The notes under the pieces: model-generated | What the model saw: the letters and a program-made list of their open reading frames with translations, nothing else | Databases searched by the model: none | Told to the model about the DNA's origin: nothing | Shown: in pieces, positions 16,405 through 25,568 of the stretch | Numbering within the stretch: position 1 is the stretch's first letter | Layout of the letters: the number at the start of each line of letters is the position of its first letter | Made by a program: the position numbers and the translations under genes | Source: an uncultured Bacteroidales bacterium | GTDB taxonomy: Bacteria > Bacteroidota > Bacteroidia > Bacteroidales > Muribaculaceae | NCBI GenBank assembly: GCA_947173955.1 | Contig: CAMWHE010000001.1 | Span: 171,266 to 235,265, forward strand | DNA: 64,000 nucleotides | Direction of reading: 5' to 3'

Positions 16405-18198
16405 TTATTCGTGTTTTGAGCCGGAAGTCTCTTTAACGAACCATACGCAGATTGTAGCGACAAGCAGCAATAGGCCGGCTACAACCAGCATGAGTGCGGT
16501 CTGGGAGGTACCGTTAGCAGCCAGCGGGAACAATCCGAGAATCGATCCGCCGCAGACAGCTGCAAGAATCTGGGGAATGCAGATAGTACAGTTGAACAGT
16601 CCGAGATATGCTCCGATATTACCTCCCTTAAGAGCATTTGTAAGTATGGTAAATGGCATTGCAAGCATAGCTGCCCATGCCATACCGATGAGACCGAAGG
16701 AAATGACAAGAAGCCACTGGCTATTGAGGAACCAGCTGGAGAGGAATCCAATTGCACCCAGTAAGAGACTCAGTGAGTATGCAATCTTCCGACTTCTGAA
16801 ACGCGGAAGAACCATCGCCCATAGAAGAGCCACAACACCCTGGATGGCGAGCAGTACGCCATTCCAGTTGCCGGCCTGCTGATACTGTTCGGAAGCTGTA
16901 TTGAGTACAGTAGCCTGATTTACCATAATATCCTTACTATCAACTGACGGGAGGACTTTTACCTGATCGTATTCATATGAATCGTCAGCAGGATTATGCT
17001 TTGAAATATGCGCCAGTTCGAGTTTTCCTTCGGATTTAACAGTCGAAAGCGTTGTAACTGTAGCTGCATTTCCCGTAACGTCTATTTCGACTCCATCGAC
17101 CTGAATTTTGTCGCCGGCAGAGGCGAATGTTTCACCGGGCTCAGCCGCAGCAATACCGTGATTGTATACCAACTGGCCGTCGGTCATGATCGTATCGCCC
17201 TCAAAAACAACTGTCTGAGGCACAAAAACCTTTCCATCTATATTGATGCCGGCTACCGTCAGGATACCATTGTCTATCACACGCGTTCCTTCATAAAGCA
17301 GATATTTGTCGCTGAACTTTTCGCCATTGATTGTAATGGATGAAACTCTTTGTGTAGTAGGTGCATCGAAAGAGTGACCGGCTATCGCATCGGTAGAATA
17401 GGACCACATATAAAGGAATGCAGCCCAGCAGAAGAACTGTACCAGTCCGACTGTCCAGAATACCTTGGGCGCATGGATGAGCAGGCTGAAAATATTCTGA
17501 CGCTTGCGGGGAGTCTCGGTCTGAGCCGTAGCTTCATTATATAGAGCATACTCATGGGGAGGCATCTCCTTGACCTTGATGAATGTATATATAACACACA
17601 TCACCACGATAGCGGCGCAAAGATAGAATGACCAGATAAGGTTCTGTGGCACAACACCCTCGGGAGCCTGTTTACACAGGAAGAGCCCCAGAAGAATAGG
17701 CGCGAGGTAACCCAGTACTGATCCCGCATTGCAAAGCGCACTCTGAATCGAGTATGCCAATCCTTTCTGCTTTTCATTGACCATATCTCCGACAAGCATT
17801 TTGAAGGGCTGCATGGCCATATTGAGCGAAGTGTCAAGGAGCATCAGCATGACGAGACCAAACATTATTGCAGCGCTGAGTGACAGACCCAGACTGCCGG
17901 CATTAGGCAGAAAACACATTACGACAACAGCTATCAGCGCTCCTACAAGCAGATACGGAAGGCGCCGTCCAAAGCGATTCCATGTCCTGTCGCTTGACGT
18001 ACCGACTATAGGCTGTACTATCAGTCCCATAAGAGGTGGCAAAATCCAGAAATAGCTGAGGTCGTGGGGGTCAGCTCCGATAGTAGAGAATATGCGGCTG
18101 ACCTGGGCACTCTGCAATGCATAGGCTGTCTGTACGCCGAAAAAACCGAAGCTCAGGTTCCAGAGCTTCCAAAATCCAAGATCAGGTTTCTGTTTCAT
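16405..18198 (-). CDS. MFS sugar transporter (SLC45/GPH-like) with a large mid-protein insertion
   Basis: A 597-residue transporter. The N-terminal half carries the family signature QPIVGTSSDRTWNRFGRRLP (about 62-81) and DTSLNMAMQPFKMLVGDMV (about 121-139), recalling sucrose/maltose-type MFS carriers of the SLC45 group. About six helices precede residue 275. Residues about 275-436 then form a hydrophilic, beta-rich insertion (VSSITINGEKFSDKYLLYEG; KIQVDGVEIDVTG) between transmembrane helices, before the last five helices. Most relatives are about 440-480 residues. The likely role is sugar uptake with unknown substrate. It lies 5 bases after nfo and is probably co-transcribed. Confidence 0.85.
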   Translation of the reverse strand: MKQKPDLGFWKLWNLSFGFFGVQTAYALQSAQVSRIFSTIGADPHDLSYFWILPPLMGLIVQPIVGTSSDRTWNRFGRRLPYLLVGALIAVVVMCFLPNAGSLGLSLSAAIMFGLVMLMLLDTSLNMAMQPFKMLVGDMVNEKQKGLAYSIQSALCNAGSVLGYLAPILLGLFLCKQAPEGVVPQNLIWSFYLCAAIVVMCVIYTFIKVKEMPPHEYALYNEATAQTETPRKRQNIFSLLIHAPKVFWTVGLVQFFCWAAFLYMWSYSTDAIAGHSFDAPTTQRVSSITINGEKFSDKYLLYEGTRVIDNGILTVAGINIDGKVFVPQTVVFEGDTIMTDGQLVYNHGIAAAEPGETFASAGDKIQVDGVEIDVTGNAATVTTLSTVKSEGKLELAHISKHNPADDSYEYDQVKVLPSVDSKDIMVNQATVLNTASEQYQQAGNWNGVLLAIQGVVALLWAMVLPRFRSRKIAYSLSLLLGAIGFLSSWFLNSQWLLVISFGLIGMAWAAMLAMPFTILTNALKGGNIGAYLGLFNCTICIPQILAAVCGGSILGLFPLAANGTSQTALMLVVAGLLLLVATICVWFVKETSGSKHE

Positions 18199-18203
18199 TG
18201 ATC

Positions 18204-19052
18204 TTACTGTTTATTTGTCATATTATAAAGTAATTCAATTTCTTCGGCCCAGATAGAGGGATCCGGTGTCTCAAGTATCAGAGGAATATTATCCATACGG
18301 CTGTCAGCCATCAGTTGCCGGAAGAATCCGAGTCCTAAGGCACCCTTCCCTATGAGTTCATGACGGTCGACACGGCTGCCGAGACCTTTTTTCGAGTCAT
18401 TAATATGCATACCGCTAAGATAGTTGAAGCCAATCACTTCTCCAAAACAATTCCAGGCATCCTGATAACCCTCAGGCGTAGCGAGGTCATAACCGGCAGC
18501 AAACGTATGACAGGTATCGACACATATGCCTACACGGGTCTTATCCTCAACTTTATCAATTATGGTTGCAAGTTGCTCGAAAGAGTGTCCGAGATTGCTA
18601 CCCTGCCCTGCCGTACTTTCAATAACCGCTTTGACGCCGTCTGTCTTGTCAAGTGTGATATTGATTGACTCTGCTATACGCGCAAGACATTCATCGATCG
18701 GCATCTGATTAAGATGTGAGCCGGGATGAAAATTGAGCATTGTCAGTCCCAACTGCTCGCAGCGCTGCATTTCATCCAGAAAGGCATTTCTTGACATCTC
18801 GAGCTTTGCCGGATCAGGCGCTCCGAGATTGATAAGATAACTGTCATGTGGCAGTATGAAATCCGGACTATATCCGCACTCGACACAATTCTGCCTGAAC
18901 AGATCAATTTCCTTAACGCTTAATGGTTTGGATGCCCAGCGGTTAGGATTACGTGTGAACAATGCAAACGACTTGGCTCCTATCTTTTGGGCGTTAAGCG
19001 GTGCATTGGCTACACCACCTTCCACAGAGACGTGTGCTCCTATATATTTCAT
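18204..19052 (-). CDS. nfo: Endonuclease IV (AP endonuclease)
   Basis: A 282-residue TIM-barrel nuclease that cuts DNA 5' to abasic sites in base-excision repair. Metal-binding motifs are present in order: HVSVEGG (7-13), [60 protein letters not shown], and LILETPDPS near the C-terminus. The length is as expected. It is divergent from aroE; a TATCTTTG box on the minus strand at 19085-19092 could be its promoter. Co-location with a sugar transporter appears to be a chance operon. Confidence 0.97.
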   Translation of the reverse strand: MKYIGAHVSVEGGVANAPLNAQKIGAKSFALFTRNPNRWASKPLSVKEIDLFRQNCVECGYSPDFILPHDSYLINLGAPDPAKLEMSRNAFLDEMQRCEQLGLTMLNFHPGSHLNQMPIDECLARIAESINITLDKTDGVKAVIESTAGQGSNLGHSFEQLATIIDKVEDKTRVGICVDTCHTFAAGYDLATPEGYQDAWNCFGEVIGFNYLSGMHINDSKKGLGSRVDRHELIGKGALGLGFFRQLMADSRMDNIPLILETPDPSIWAEEIELLYNMTNKQ

Positions 19053-19193
19053 GATATCACAAATTTTATTAATCTCTTATGCAACAAAGATAATGAAAAT
19101 TCAGAACGGGGTGATAGTTATTGCGAAAAAAGTATGTTATATTTGCAGAGTTTTTGGCATACAACGCAGATAAAAGCTTTAATCAGGAATAAC

Positions 19194-19949
19194 ATGGCAC
19201 CAATCAAAAAGAAATTGTACGGATTGATCGGATACCCTCTCGGGCACTCCTTTTCCCAGATGTTCTTCAATCAAAAATTCGAGGCTGAAAATATCAGTGC
19301 CGAATACCTTAACTTTGAGCTGCCTGACATCGGCGACCTGATGGAGCTTCTGAGCGAATATCCGCTGCTTGACGGACTGAATGTGACCCGACCATATAAA
19401 GAACTCGTCATCCCCTACATGGATGAGATGGACGAGACTGCATCCGGTGTCGGGGCAGTCAATGTCATAAAATTTTACCGGAAAGGATCTGACCTACGGC
19501 TAAAAGGCTACAACTCCGATGTCAAAGGATTCAGCGATTCCCTTCTACCGCTTATCACTCCGGCGAGAAAAAAAGCCCTTATACTCGGTACCGGGGGAGC
19601 CGCAAAAGCTGTGGCCTATTCTCTGAAAAAACTGGGAATAGAATACAAATTAGTGTCTCGTACGGCTAAAGACGGTGTACTTACTTATGAGCAGCTCAAT
19701 GCTGAAATAATGAATGAGTATAAAATCATCATTAATACTACTCCTCTGGGTATGTATCCTCACGTCGATGAGTGTCCCGCTATCCCCTATTCAGATCTTA
19801 CTGCGGAACATCTATGCTACGATCTGCTATACAATCCTGACGTGACCCTATTCATGCAACGCTCCGCAGAGTATGGTGCCGAAACTAAAAACGGTCTTGA
19901 AATGCTGATGTTGCAGGCCTTTGAATCTTGGGATATCTGGAATAAGTGA
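19194..19949 (+). CDS. aroE: Shikimate dehydrogenase
   Basis: A 251-residue enzyme that reduces 3-dehydroshikimate to shikimate with NADPH in aromatic amino-acid synthesis. I chose the ATG at 19194 (MAPIKKKLYGLIGYPLGHSF); the open frame extends upstream over the nfo promoter, but that extension has no homology-like content. Motifs: GYPLGHSFSQMFF (about 11-23), NVTRPYKE with the catalytic lysine (about 62-69), GYNSDVKGF, and the NADP loop GTGGAAKAVAYSL. A TATATTTG box at 19138-19145 may be the promoter. The final codons overlap the comEC start. Confidence 0.96.
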   Translation: MAPIKKKLYGLIGYPLGHSFSQMFFNQKFEAENISAEYLNFELPDIGDLMELLSEYPLLDGLNVTRPYKELVIPYMDEMDETASGVGAVNVIKFYRKGSDLRLKGYNSDVKGFSDSLLPLITPARKKALILGTGGAAKAVAYSLKKLGIEYKLVSRTAKDGVLTYEQLNAEIMNEYKIIINTTPLGMYPHVDECPAIPYSDLTAEHLCYDLLYNPDVTLFMQRSAEYGAETKNGLEMLMLQAFESWDIWNK

Positions 19950-21919
19950 AGTCCCCTTTAAGCCATGCGCCTCTTCTGCCGGTAACATCGGCCTTAACCG
20001 CCGGCATAATCTGCGACAGATACATCCCCGCATCACTCATCCTTTTCATAATATTATTAACAGGCAGCATTATTTGTCTGCTTTTCAAGCGCATATATCC
20101 CGCCTCCATTATCGCAGCCACCGGACTCGGCATTGTCTGTAATCAGGCTCACTCGCCGACTGAAACAATCCCTCCCGGTGAACGACATACGGCTACCGTG
20201 GTCAGCGTAAGCGAAGCTTCCATGTCAAACCGCATTATAGCTGATATCAAGGGCTATGGAAAGTGCTATCTGACAATACCGGTCCGAATAAAAGCGCCGC
20301 GACCCGGCGACATAATTGACTTCACAGCCCATCTATCCAAACCATCACAGCGTAAGGATATTGACACAGAATTCTGCCTTGACAATTTCTTCTATAGAAA
20401 TTATATTACATCAGCCGGCACTACCGGTACATGTAGCGTCGTAGGGAAGTCGCACTCCCTACGGTGGAAGGCAGAAGAACTCAGATCGCGCCTTACTGAC
20501 ATTATTATCGGCAGCAACATAAATGATAAGTCGAAAGAACTTCTGACTGCACTTTTGCTTGGTGACCGATCTCTCATGCCTGAAGTCGATACATCCGCAA
20601 TGTCAAAAGCCGGACTGTCGCATATTCTTGCTCTCAGCGGACTGCACATAGCCATAATTGCCTTTCTGATTGGATTACTACTCTTCCCACTGACATGGGG
20701 TGAAATAACCACTCCAAGATACATCATTATAATTGTACTTCTATGGGTTTATGCTTTTATTACAGGTCTGTCACCCTCTGTGACCCGTGCTGTCATAATG
20801 GTAAGCATAGCGCTGACAGGACGTGTGGTGGGGCGAAGCGGGACTACTTTCAATTCGCTGTGTCTGGCTGTAATAATCCTTATCGTCGCGAATCCGAGGA
20901 TAATATATGCACCGGGATTCCAACTGACAGTGGCTGCGGTTGCAGCAATATGCCTGCTTCTCAGACTATTGCCCGACATTACAATATATTCTGCCATCAA
21001 ACGTACAGTCATATACTGGCTTATATTTTCGATATCAGCAGTAGCCGGTACACTATTACTATCCATTTATTACTTTCACATATTCCCAGTCTACTTCCTC
21101 CTGGCAAATGTTCCTGCAGCAATACTGTTACCCGTTTTACTGGGTACGGGACTGATTCTTATAACTGCGGGAGCCTTGGGACTCAATATTGAGATTTTGA
21201 ATAAAACCATAGACTTGCTATGTAACACTATCACATCCACAGCTGACACCGTATCATCTTTACCAGGTGCTAATGTTGAAAATATTTATCTGCCATGGTG
21301 GAGCATTCCGGTCGGATATGCGTTGCTTATCGCAATTGGCATTGCTTTCTATTACAAGAATAAAATTGTTGCAATGGTTACTGTATCCGCGCTATGTCTG
21401 TTTATCGTGTCTGTTTCGGCTAATTCACGCGGAAACGAGCTCTTTATATCGCGAAACAGTGAAGCCACCACCATAGTGATAGCCGACCGATATGGCATCA
21501 AAGCCAAAACGACATTTCCTAAACCCGGAGATAAGGATTACATAGACGCACTACCGGGTTTCTACCCTGACTTCTTCAATCTGCACGGTTTTAAGCAGGT
21601 TCAGATGATGGCTGATTGCGATTCTGGCTATCAGTGGAAAACTTCAGGAAGAATTATAGCTACTCCGCATGCGACGATCGCATTCATAAACAATGCTTCC
21701 GATAATCGCCCATATCCTGACCAAATCACATACGCACTGATAGGCAGAGGATACACCGGAGAAATCACAAACGTAGTGGAAACACTTAGACCCGACACGA
21801 TACTGTTAGGAACAGATATACATCCGCGACGGATGAATCGGTTTATGAAGGAACTCAACATGACTGACCAGCCATTTCGATCATTAAAAGACCCTTACGG
21901 ACTACACCTTGAATTTTGA
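19946..21919 (+). CDS. comEC: ComEC/Rec2-type DNA-uptake membrane protein
   Basis: A 657-residue multi-spanning membrane protein. The start is GTG at 19946-19948, overlapping the aroE TGA (GTGA), which suggests coupled translation. It has an N-terminal DUF4131-like part (about 1-190), then the Competence domain with LTALLLGDRSLMPEVD and the hallmark ILALSGLHIAIIAFLIGLL (about 228-246), and roughly ten helices in all. The last 170 residues are soluble and show no HxHxDH motif, so the C-terminal metallo-beta-lactamase domain of Bacillus-type ComEC is absent. The role is transport of single-stranded DNA during natural transformation, by homology. Its end overlaps the convergent HPPK-like gene by 18 bases. 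Confidence 0.9.
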   Translation: MKSPLSHAPLLPVTSALTAGIICDRYIPASLILFIILLTGSIICLLFKRIYPASIIAATGLGIVCNQAHSPTETIPPGERHTATVVSVSEASMSNRIIADIKGYGKCYLTIPVRIKAPRPGDIIDFTAHLSKPSQRKDIDTEFCLDNFFYRNYITSAGTTGTCSVVGKSHSLRWKAEELRSRLTDIIIGSNINDKSKELLTALLLGDRSLMPEVDTSAMSKAGLSHILALSGLHIAIIAFLIGLLLFPLTWGEITTPRYIIIIVLLWVYAFITGLSPSVTRAVIMVSIALTGRVVGRSGTTFNSLCLAVIILIVANPRIIYAPGFQLTVAAVAAICLLLRLLPDITIYSAIKRTVIYWLIFSISAVAGTLLLSIYYFHIFPVYFLLANVPAAILLPVLLGTGLILITAGALGLNIEILNKTIDLLCNTITSTADTVSSLPGANVENIYLPWWSIPVGYALLIAIGIAFYYKNKIVAMVTVSALCLFIVSVSANSRGNELFISRNSEATTIVIADRYGIKAKTTFPKPGDKDYIDALPGFYPDFFNLHGFKQVQMMADCDSGYQWKTSGRIIATPHATIAFINNASDNRPYPDQITYALIGRGYTGEITNVVETLRPDTILLGTDIHPRRMNRFMKELNMTDQPFRSLKDPYGLHLEF

Positions 21920-22258
21920 CAATCGACAATAACCCCGACAGAAATATGGCTGAACGAAATCAACCGGTCGGATTATCTCCCCATTGAATACTACTATATC
22001 TATATCAAGCGCCACATCTTCAGGAGCCTTTGACGATGGTTTACGGCCGAATCGCAATTCAAGATTCTTAGTGTACTGACGCAGACTATTGTAATCCAGA
22101 TCGGTCGATACTGCTGCAACAATGTTGGCATAACCGTTGTCATCCGTATAGATATCAGATTTCTCTACAACTGCACATTCAATAGATGCAACCGCAGCCT
22201 GTAAGATTCCGACTTTATCAGCCACATTGCTGCCGAAAGCCATTACCGCCGTATTCAT
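21902..22258 (-). CDS. Short HPPK (FolK)-like protein
   Basis: A 118-residue protein resembling 6-hydroxymethyl-7,8-dihydropterin pyrophosphokinase of folate synthesis: an FGSN-type start (MAFGSNVADKVGILQAAV) and the C-terminal signature (KNLELRFGRKPSS, then DVALDIDIVVFNGEIIRP) with the paired acidic residues that bind Mg. Classical FolK is about 155-180 residues; the middle pterin-binding part (usually Y-x-T-x-P followed by an FLN stretch) is shortened here to IYTDDNGYANIVAAV. It may be a divergent FolK or a non-catalytic relative. Its ATG overlaps the tex stop (ATGA) and its 3' end overlaps comEC by 18 bases. Confidence 0.65.
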   Translation of the reverse strand: MNTAVMAFGSNVADKVGILQAAVASIECAVVEKSDIYTDDNGYANIVAAVSTDLDYNSLRQYTKNLELRFGRKPSSKAPEDVALDIDIVVFNGEIIRPVDFVQPYFCRGYCRLSKFKV

Positions 22259-24381
22259 ATCTTCGCCTGCTTGATTGACAATGCGATGCGTCCACGGGCT
22301 ATGTCGACATCGATTACTTTGACCATTACCTGCTGACCAAGCTTGACTGCATCAGAGGGATGACTGACATACCGATCCGAGAGTTCGGATATATGTACCA
22401 GTCCACTCTGATGAATTCCTATATTAACGAATGCACCGAACGCCGTAATATTATTTACAACACCAGGCAGGAGCATACCGGCTCTAAGGTCAGAGATATC
22501 ATTTATAGAATCATCAAATTCAACGGCGACCGCTTCTCCTCGCGGATCGCGTCCCGGCCGCTCAAGCTCTGACATAATATCCGTCAGAGTTGGTAACCCG
22601 ACTTCGTCGCTGATATACTTCTTTAGATCAATGCGTCTACGTATGTCGGGAGAGGCTATAAGCGCGCTGACCGAGCAGTGCGAGTCTCTTGCCATTTTTT
22701 CAACAAGCTGGTAGCGCTCGGGATGAACCGCAGTATTATCCAAAGGGTTATCTGAGCCCGGAAGACGTAGAAATCCTGCGGCCTGAATAAATGTCTTTTC
22801 TCCTAAGCGCGGCACGGATAAAAGCGAACGACGGTTTTTAAACGCGCCATGCTCATTTCTATATGCCACAATTGATTCAGCCAACTTCGGACCTATACCG
22901 GCTACATATGAGAGTAATTCCACAGAGGCTGTATTGAGATTGACACCGACTGTATTGACACAGCTCTCCACAACATGATCAAGAGAAGCTTTCAGCTTGC
23001 CCTGGTCGACATCATGCTGGTACTGCCCTACTCCTATTGACTTCGGGTCAATCTTAACAAGTTCAGCCATGGGGTCAAGCAGTCTGCGTCCGATAGAGAC
23101 AGCTCCCCTGACCGTGACATCCTCATTCGGAAACTCTCGTCTGGCTATCTCAGACGCAGAATAGACCGATGCTCCTGCTTCACTTACTATATGAATGCGA
23201 GGACTTTTTCCAAGTCCGATAGATTTCAGGAAACGTTCGGTCTCGCGCGATGCCGTTCCGTTGCCTACAGCAATCTCTTCAATGGCATACCGGCTTATTA
23301 ATCCGAGCACCTTGGCTTTTGCTCCGTCATAATCACAGCGGGGAGCCGTCGGAAAGATTATGTCGTGATGCAACAGCTGACCCTGCGCATCAAGACACAC
23401 GACCTTACATCCTGTTCTGAATCCCGGATCAATACCCATTACACGCTTACCCGGAAGAGGCGCTCCCATCAATAACTGACGCAGATTGTCGGCAAAAACA
23501 CCGATTGCAGTCTCGTCAGCGGCCTGCTTGGCATCGGCAGCCTGTTCAGTTTCTATTGATGGACGCAATAACCGCTTATACCCGTCTGCAACAGCTCCAG
23601 CGACGATCCGGGATGACTCCGAACTACTATTACTGATAAAGACGCGATCCAGACGACCGAGCGCGACATCATTGTCAATATTCAGCGACACTTTCAGCAC
23701 TCCCTCAGCCTCACCTCTCCTGATTGCAAGATAACGATGTGACGGACAATTACGAAGCGATCCACTATAATCGTGATAGTCGGCAAATCGTGTGTCATTG
23801 TTCTGACCTTTAGCAACAGTTACGTTTATAGTGGCCGAACGACTGTAAGCAGTTCTGACTATCTGACGTGACAACTCACTTTCACTTACCCACTCGGCTA
23901 TAATATCAGAAGCTCCTGACAGAGCTTCATCGACATCGGCAACATCATCCGACAGAAAGCGGCGCGCAACATTCCTAAGACTATCGCCGTGCTGAGACAT
24001 GATGATGCGTGCCAAAGGCTCCAGTCCCTTTTCGCGGGCTACAGATGCACGCGTACGCTTTTTAGGTCGATATGGTAAATATATGTCTTCCAGTTCAGTT
24101 GATGATGTCACATTATCGATACGTTCGCGTAGCTCGTCCGTAAGCTTACCGGCCTCGGCAATAGTATTGACGACTGTCTCCTTTCGTTTTTCAAGTTCAA
24201 CAAGAGCCTCATTACGCTGACTTATTGAAAATAAATCTCTGTCCTCCAGACCTCCGGTTGCCTCCTTGCGGTAACGCGCTATAAATGGTATGGTTGCACC
24301 CTCGGCCATCAGCTTCAATGCCGTTTCCACACTTTTAGCCGGAAGTGACAGCTCGGAAGCTATAATCCGTGATATATTCAT
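22255..24381 (-). CDS. tex: Tex-family transcription accessory protein
   Basis: A 708-residue nucleic-acid-binding protein. Order: N-terminal helical Tex domain with PFIARYRKEATGGLEDRDL (about 34-52); YqgF/RNase-H-like fold (GIDPGFRTGCKVVCLDAQG, about 320-338); helix-hairpin-helix (NTASVELLSYVAGIGPKLAE, about 486-505); and a C-terminal S1 RNA-binding domain (GVVNNITAFGAFVNIGIHQS). The protein ends soon after the S1 domain, shorter than E. coli homologues (about 770), without losing a domain. Start and stop overlap both neighbours by ATGA, so it is translated as part of a tight operon. Confidence 0.95.
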   Translation of the reverse strand: MNISRIIASELSLPAKSVETALKLMAEGATIPFIARYRKEATGGLEDRDLFSISQRNEALVELEKRKETVVNTIAEAGKLTDELRERIDNVTSSTELEDIYLPYRPKKRTRASVAREKGLEPLARIIMSQHGDSLRNVARRFLSDDVADVDEALSGASDIIAEWVSESELSRQIVRTAYSRSATINVTVAKGQNNDTRFADYHDYSGSLRNCPSHRYLAIRRGEAEGVLKVSLNIDNDVALGRLDRVFISNSSSESSRIVAGAVADGYKRLLRPSIETEQAADAKQAADETAIGVFADNLRQLLMGAPLPGKRVMGIDPGFRTGCKVVCLDAQGQLLHHDIIFPTAPRCDYDGAKAKVLGLISRYAIEEIAVGNGTASRETERFLKSIGLGKSPRIHIVSEAGASVYSASEIARREFPNEDVTVRGAVSIGRRLLDPMAELVKIDPKSIGVGQYQHDVDQGKLKASLDHVVESCVNTVGVNLNTASVELLSYVAGIGPKLAESIVAYRNEHGAFKNRRSLLSVPRLGEKTFIQAAGFLRLPGSDNPLDNTAVHPERYQLVEKMARDSHCSVSALIASPDIRRRIDLKKYISDEVGLPTLTDIMSELERPGRDPRGEAVAVEFDDSINDISDLRAGMLLPGVVNNITAFGAFVNIGIHQSGLVHISELSDRYVSHPSDAVKLGQQVMVKVIDVDIARGRIALSIKQAKI

Positions 24382-25568
24382 CTGGATGAAAATTTAAAAA
24401 GAGTAATTTCTGGAGTCGCGCCAAGACGCATGGGGAATCCGACTGTTCCTAATCCTCTGTTTACATAGAGATAACGATCGATAGAATCAGAGAACAGCCC
24501 CCAGTCAGTGGGATACTTGAATGAAGCTGGCGAATGACCGGCTATCTGAATCTGCATAGCATGTGTGTGACCGGATAGTGTCAGCGCAATATTCTTTGAT
24601 GGATCATCTTTGATATCGCTCGTCCAATGGCGCGGATTGTGGCTGAGAAGGATCTTAAATACACTGTCACTTAAGTCTTCGTATGTGGCATCGAGATCAC
24701 CATACGTTGCAAATGGCGGCTCAGCAATATTTTCGACCCCAATGACAGCAATACTGTCACCATTGCGGTAGATATATTCAGACGTATTGTCCAAAAGACG
24801 GAAAGGAGTTCGCTCATATAGACTCCGAAGATTTATCCGGTCGGCAAAATGGGCGGAGTCTGACTCCCAGACAATGTAATCGCCATAGTCGTGATTGCCA
24901 GTTATAGCATATAGACCATCCTTAGCCCTAAGACGGGTCAGCGGCAAAATCATGGGCTCAAGCTCCCGCGAACTGCGATTGACAATATCTCCGGTAAAAA
25001 CTATCAGATCGGGATCAAGATCATTGATTTTGTCGACAACTTTTGACACAAACGCCGTATCTCCGCCCCAAGTCCCTACATGAAAATCAGATATCTGAAC
25101 GACGCGGTAGCCATCAAATCCTGCGGGCAATCCGGAGAGCGACAATTCGCACTCAACTACGCTTATACGATTTCGGTTAATAAGCGCACCCCACCATAGA
25201 GCCAGGAAAACCAAACCGGATAAACACCATGCAATTAACGGTATCCGGCCGGCAGTATGCTTTCTGAGACACCGGTATAAACGAGCCAATACATCGACCA
25301 CCAGCAACACGGTTTTAGAAAGAAATAGGCTCAGGAAGATAAATATAAGCCACATCAGGAAGATAAACTCACTGTCAGAAGCTGATCCTACAGGGATTGC
25401 AACCGCGGCTATAATCGCTGCATATTGAACTACAACGGATGCAAGCAACAGGAGACTCCCCGGCTTACGCAGCGTGCTTCGGGTTACGCTCAGGCGCTTG
25501 AACAAATACCAATCCACAGCCGCTGAGACCAGCAACCCCAAAACGGCCAACAGAAGATTGAATTTCAT
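24378..25568 (-). CDS. Membrane-anchored metallophosphoesterase
   Basis: A 396-residue protein. The first about 135 residues hold four hydrophobic helices, and the rest is a calcineurin-like phosphoesterase with the full metal-site series: QISDFHVGTWGG (about 160-171), VFTGDIVNRSS, AITGNHDYGDY, LLSHNPRHW and LSGHTHAMQIQ. The domain usually hydrolyses phosphate mono- or diesters; YkuE-type relatives act at the cell envelope. The substrate is unknown. It overlaps tex by ATGA and the upstream acyltransferase by one base. Confidence 0.9.
   Translation of the reverse strand: MKFNLLLAVLGLLVSAAVDWYLFKRLSVTRSTLRKPGSLLLLASVVVQYAAIIAAVAIPVGSASDSEFIFLMWLIFIFLSLFLSKTVLLVVDVLARLYRCLRKHTAGRIPLIAWCLSGLVFLALWWGALINRNRISVVECELSLSGLPAGFDGYRVVQISDFHVGTWGGDTAFVSKVVDKINDLDPDLIVFTGDIVNRSSRELEPMILPLTRLRAKDGLYAITGNHDYGDYIVWESDSAHFADRINLRSLYERTPFRLLDNTSEYIYRNGDSIAVIGVENIAEPPFATYGDLDATYEDLSDSVFKILLSHNPRHWTSDIKDDPSKNIALTLSGHTHAMQIQIAGHSPASFKYPTDWGLFSDSIDRYLYVNRGLGTVGFPMRLGATPEITLFKFSSR

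Noticed and set aside
18987..19193. N-terminal extension of aroE
   Set aside because: It would run through the nfo coding sequence and promoter boxes; the ATG at 19194 gives the standard protein start.
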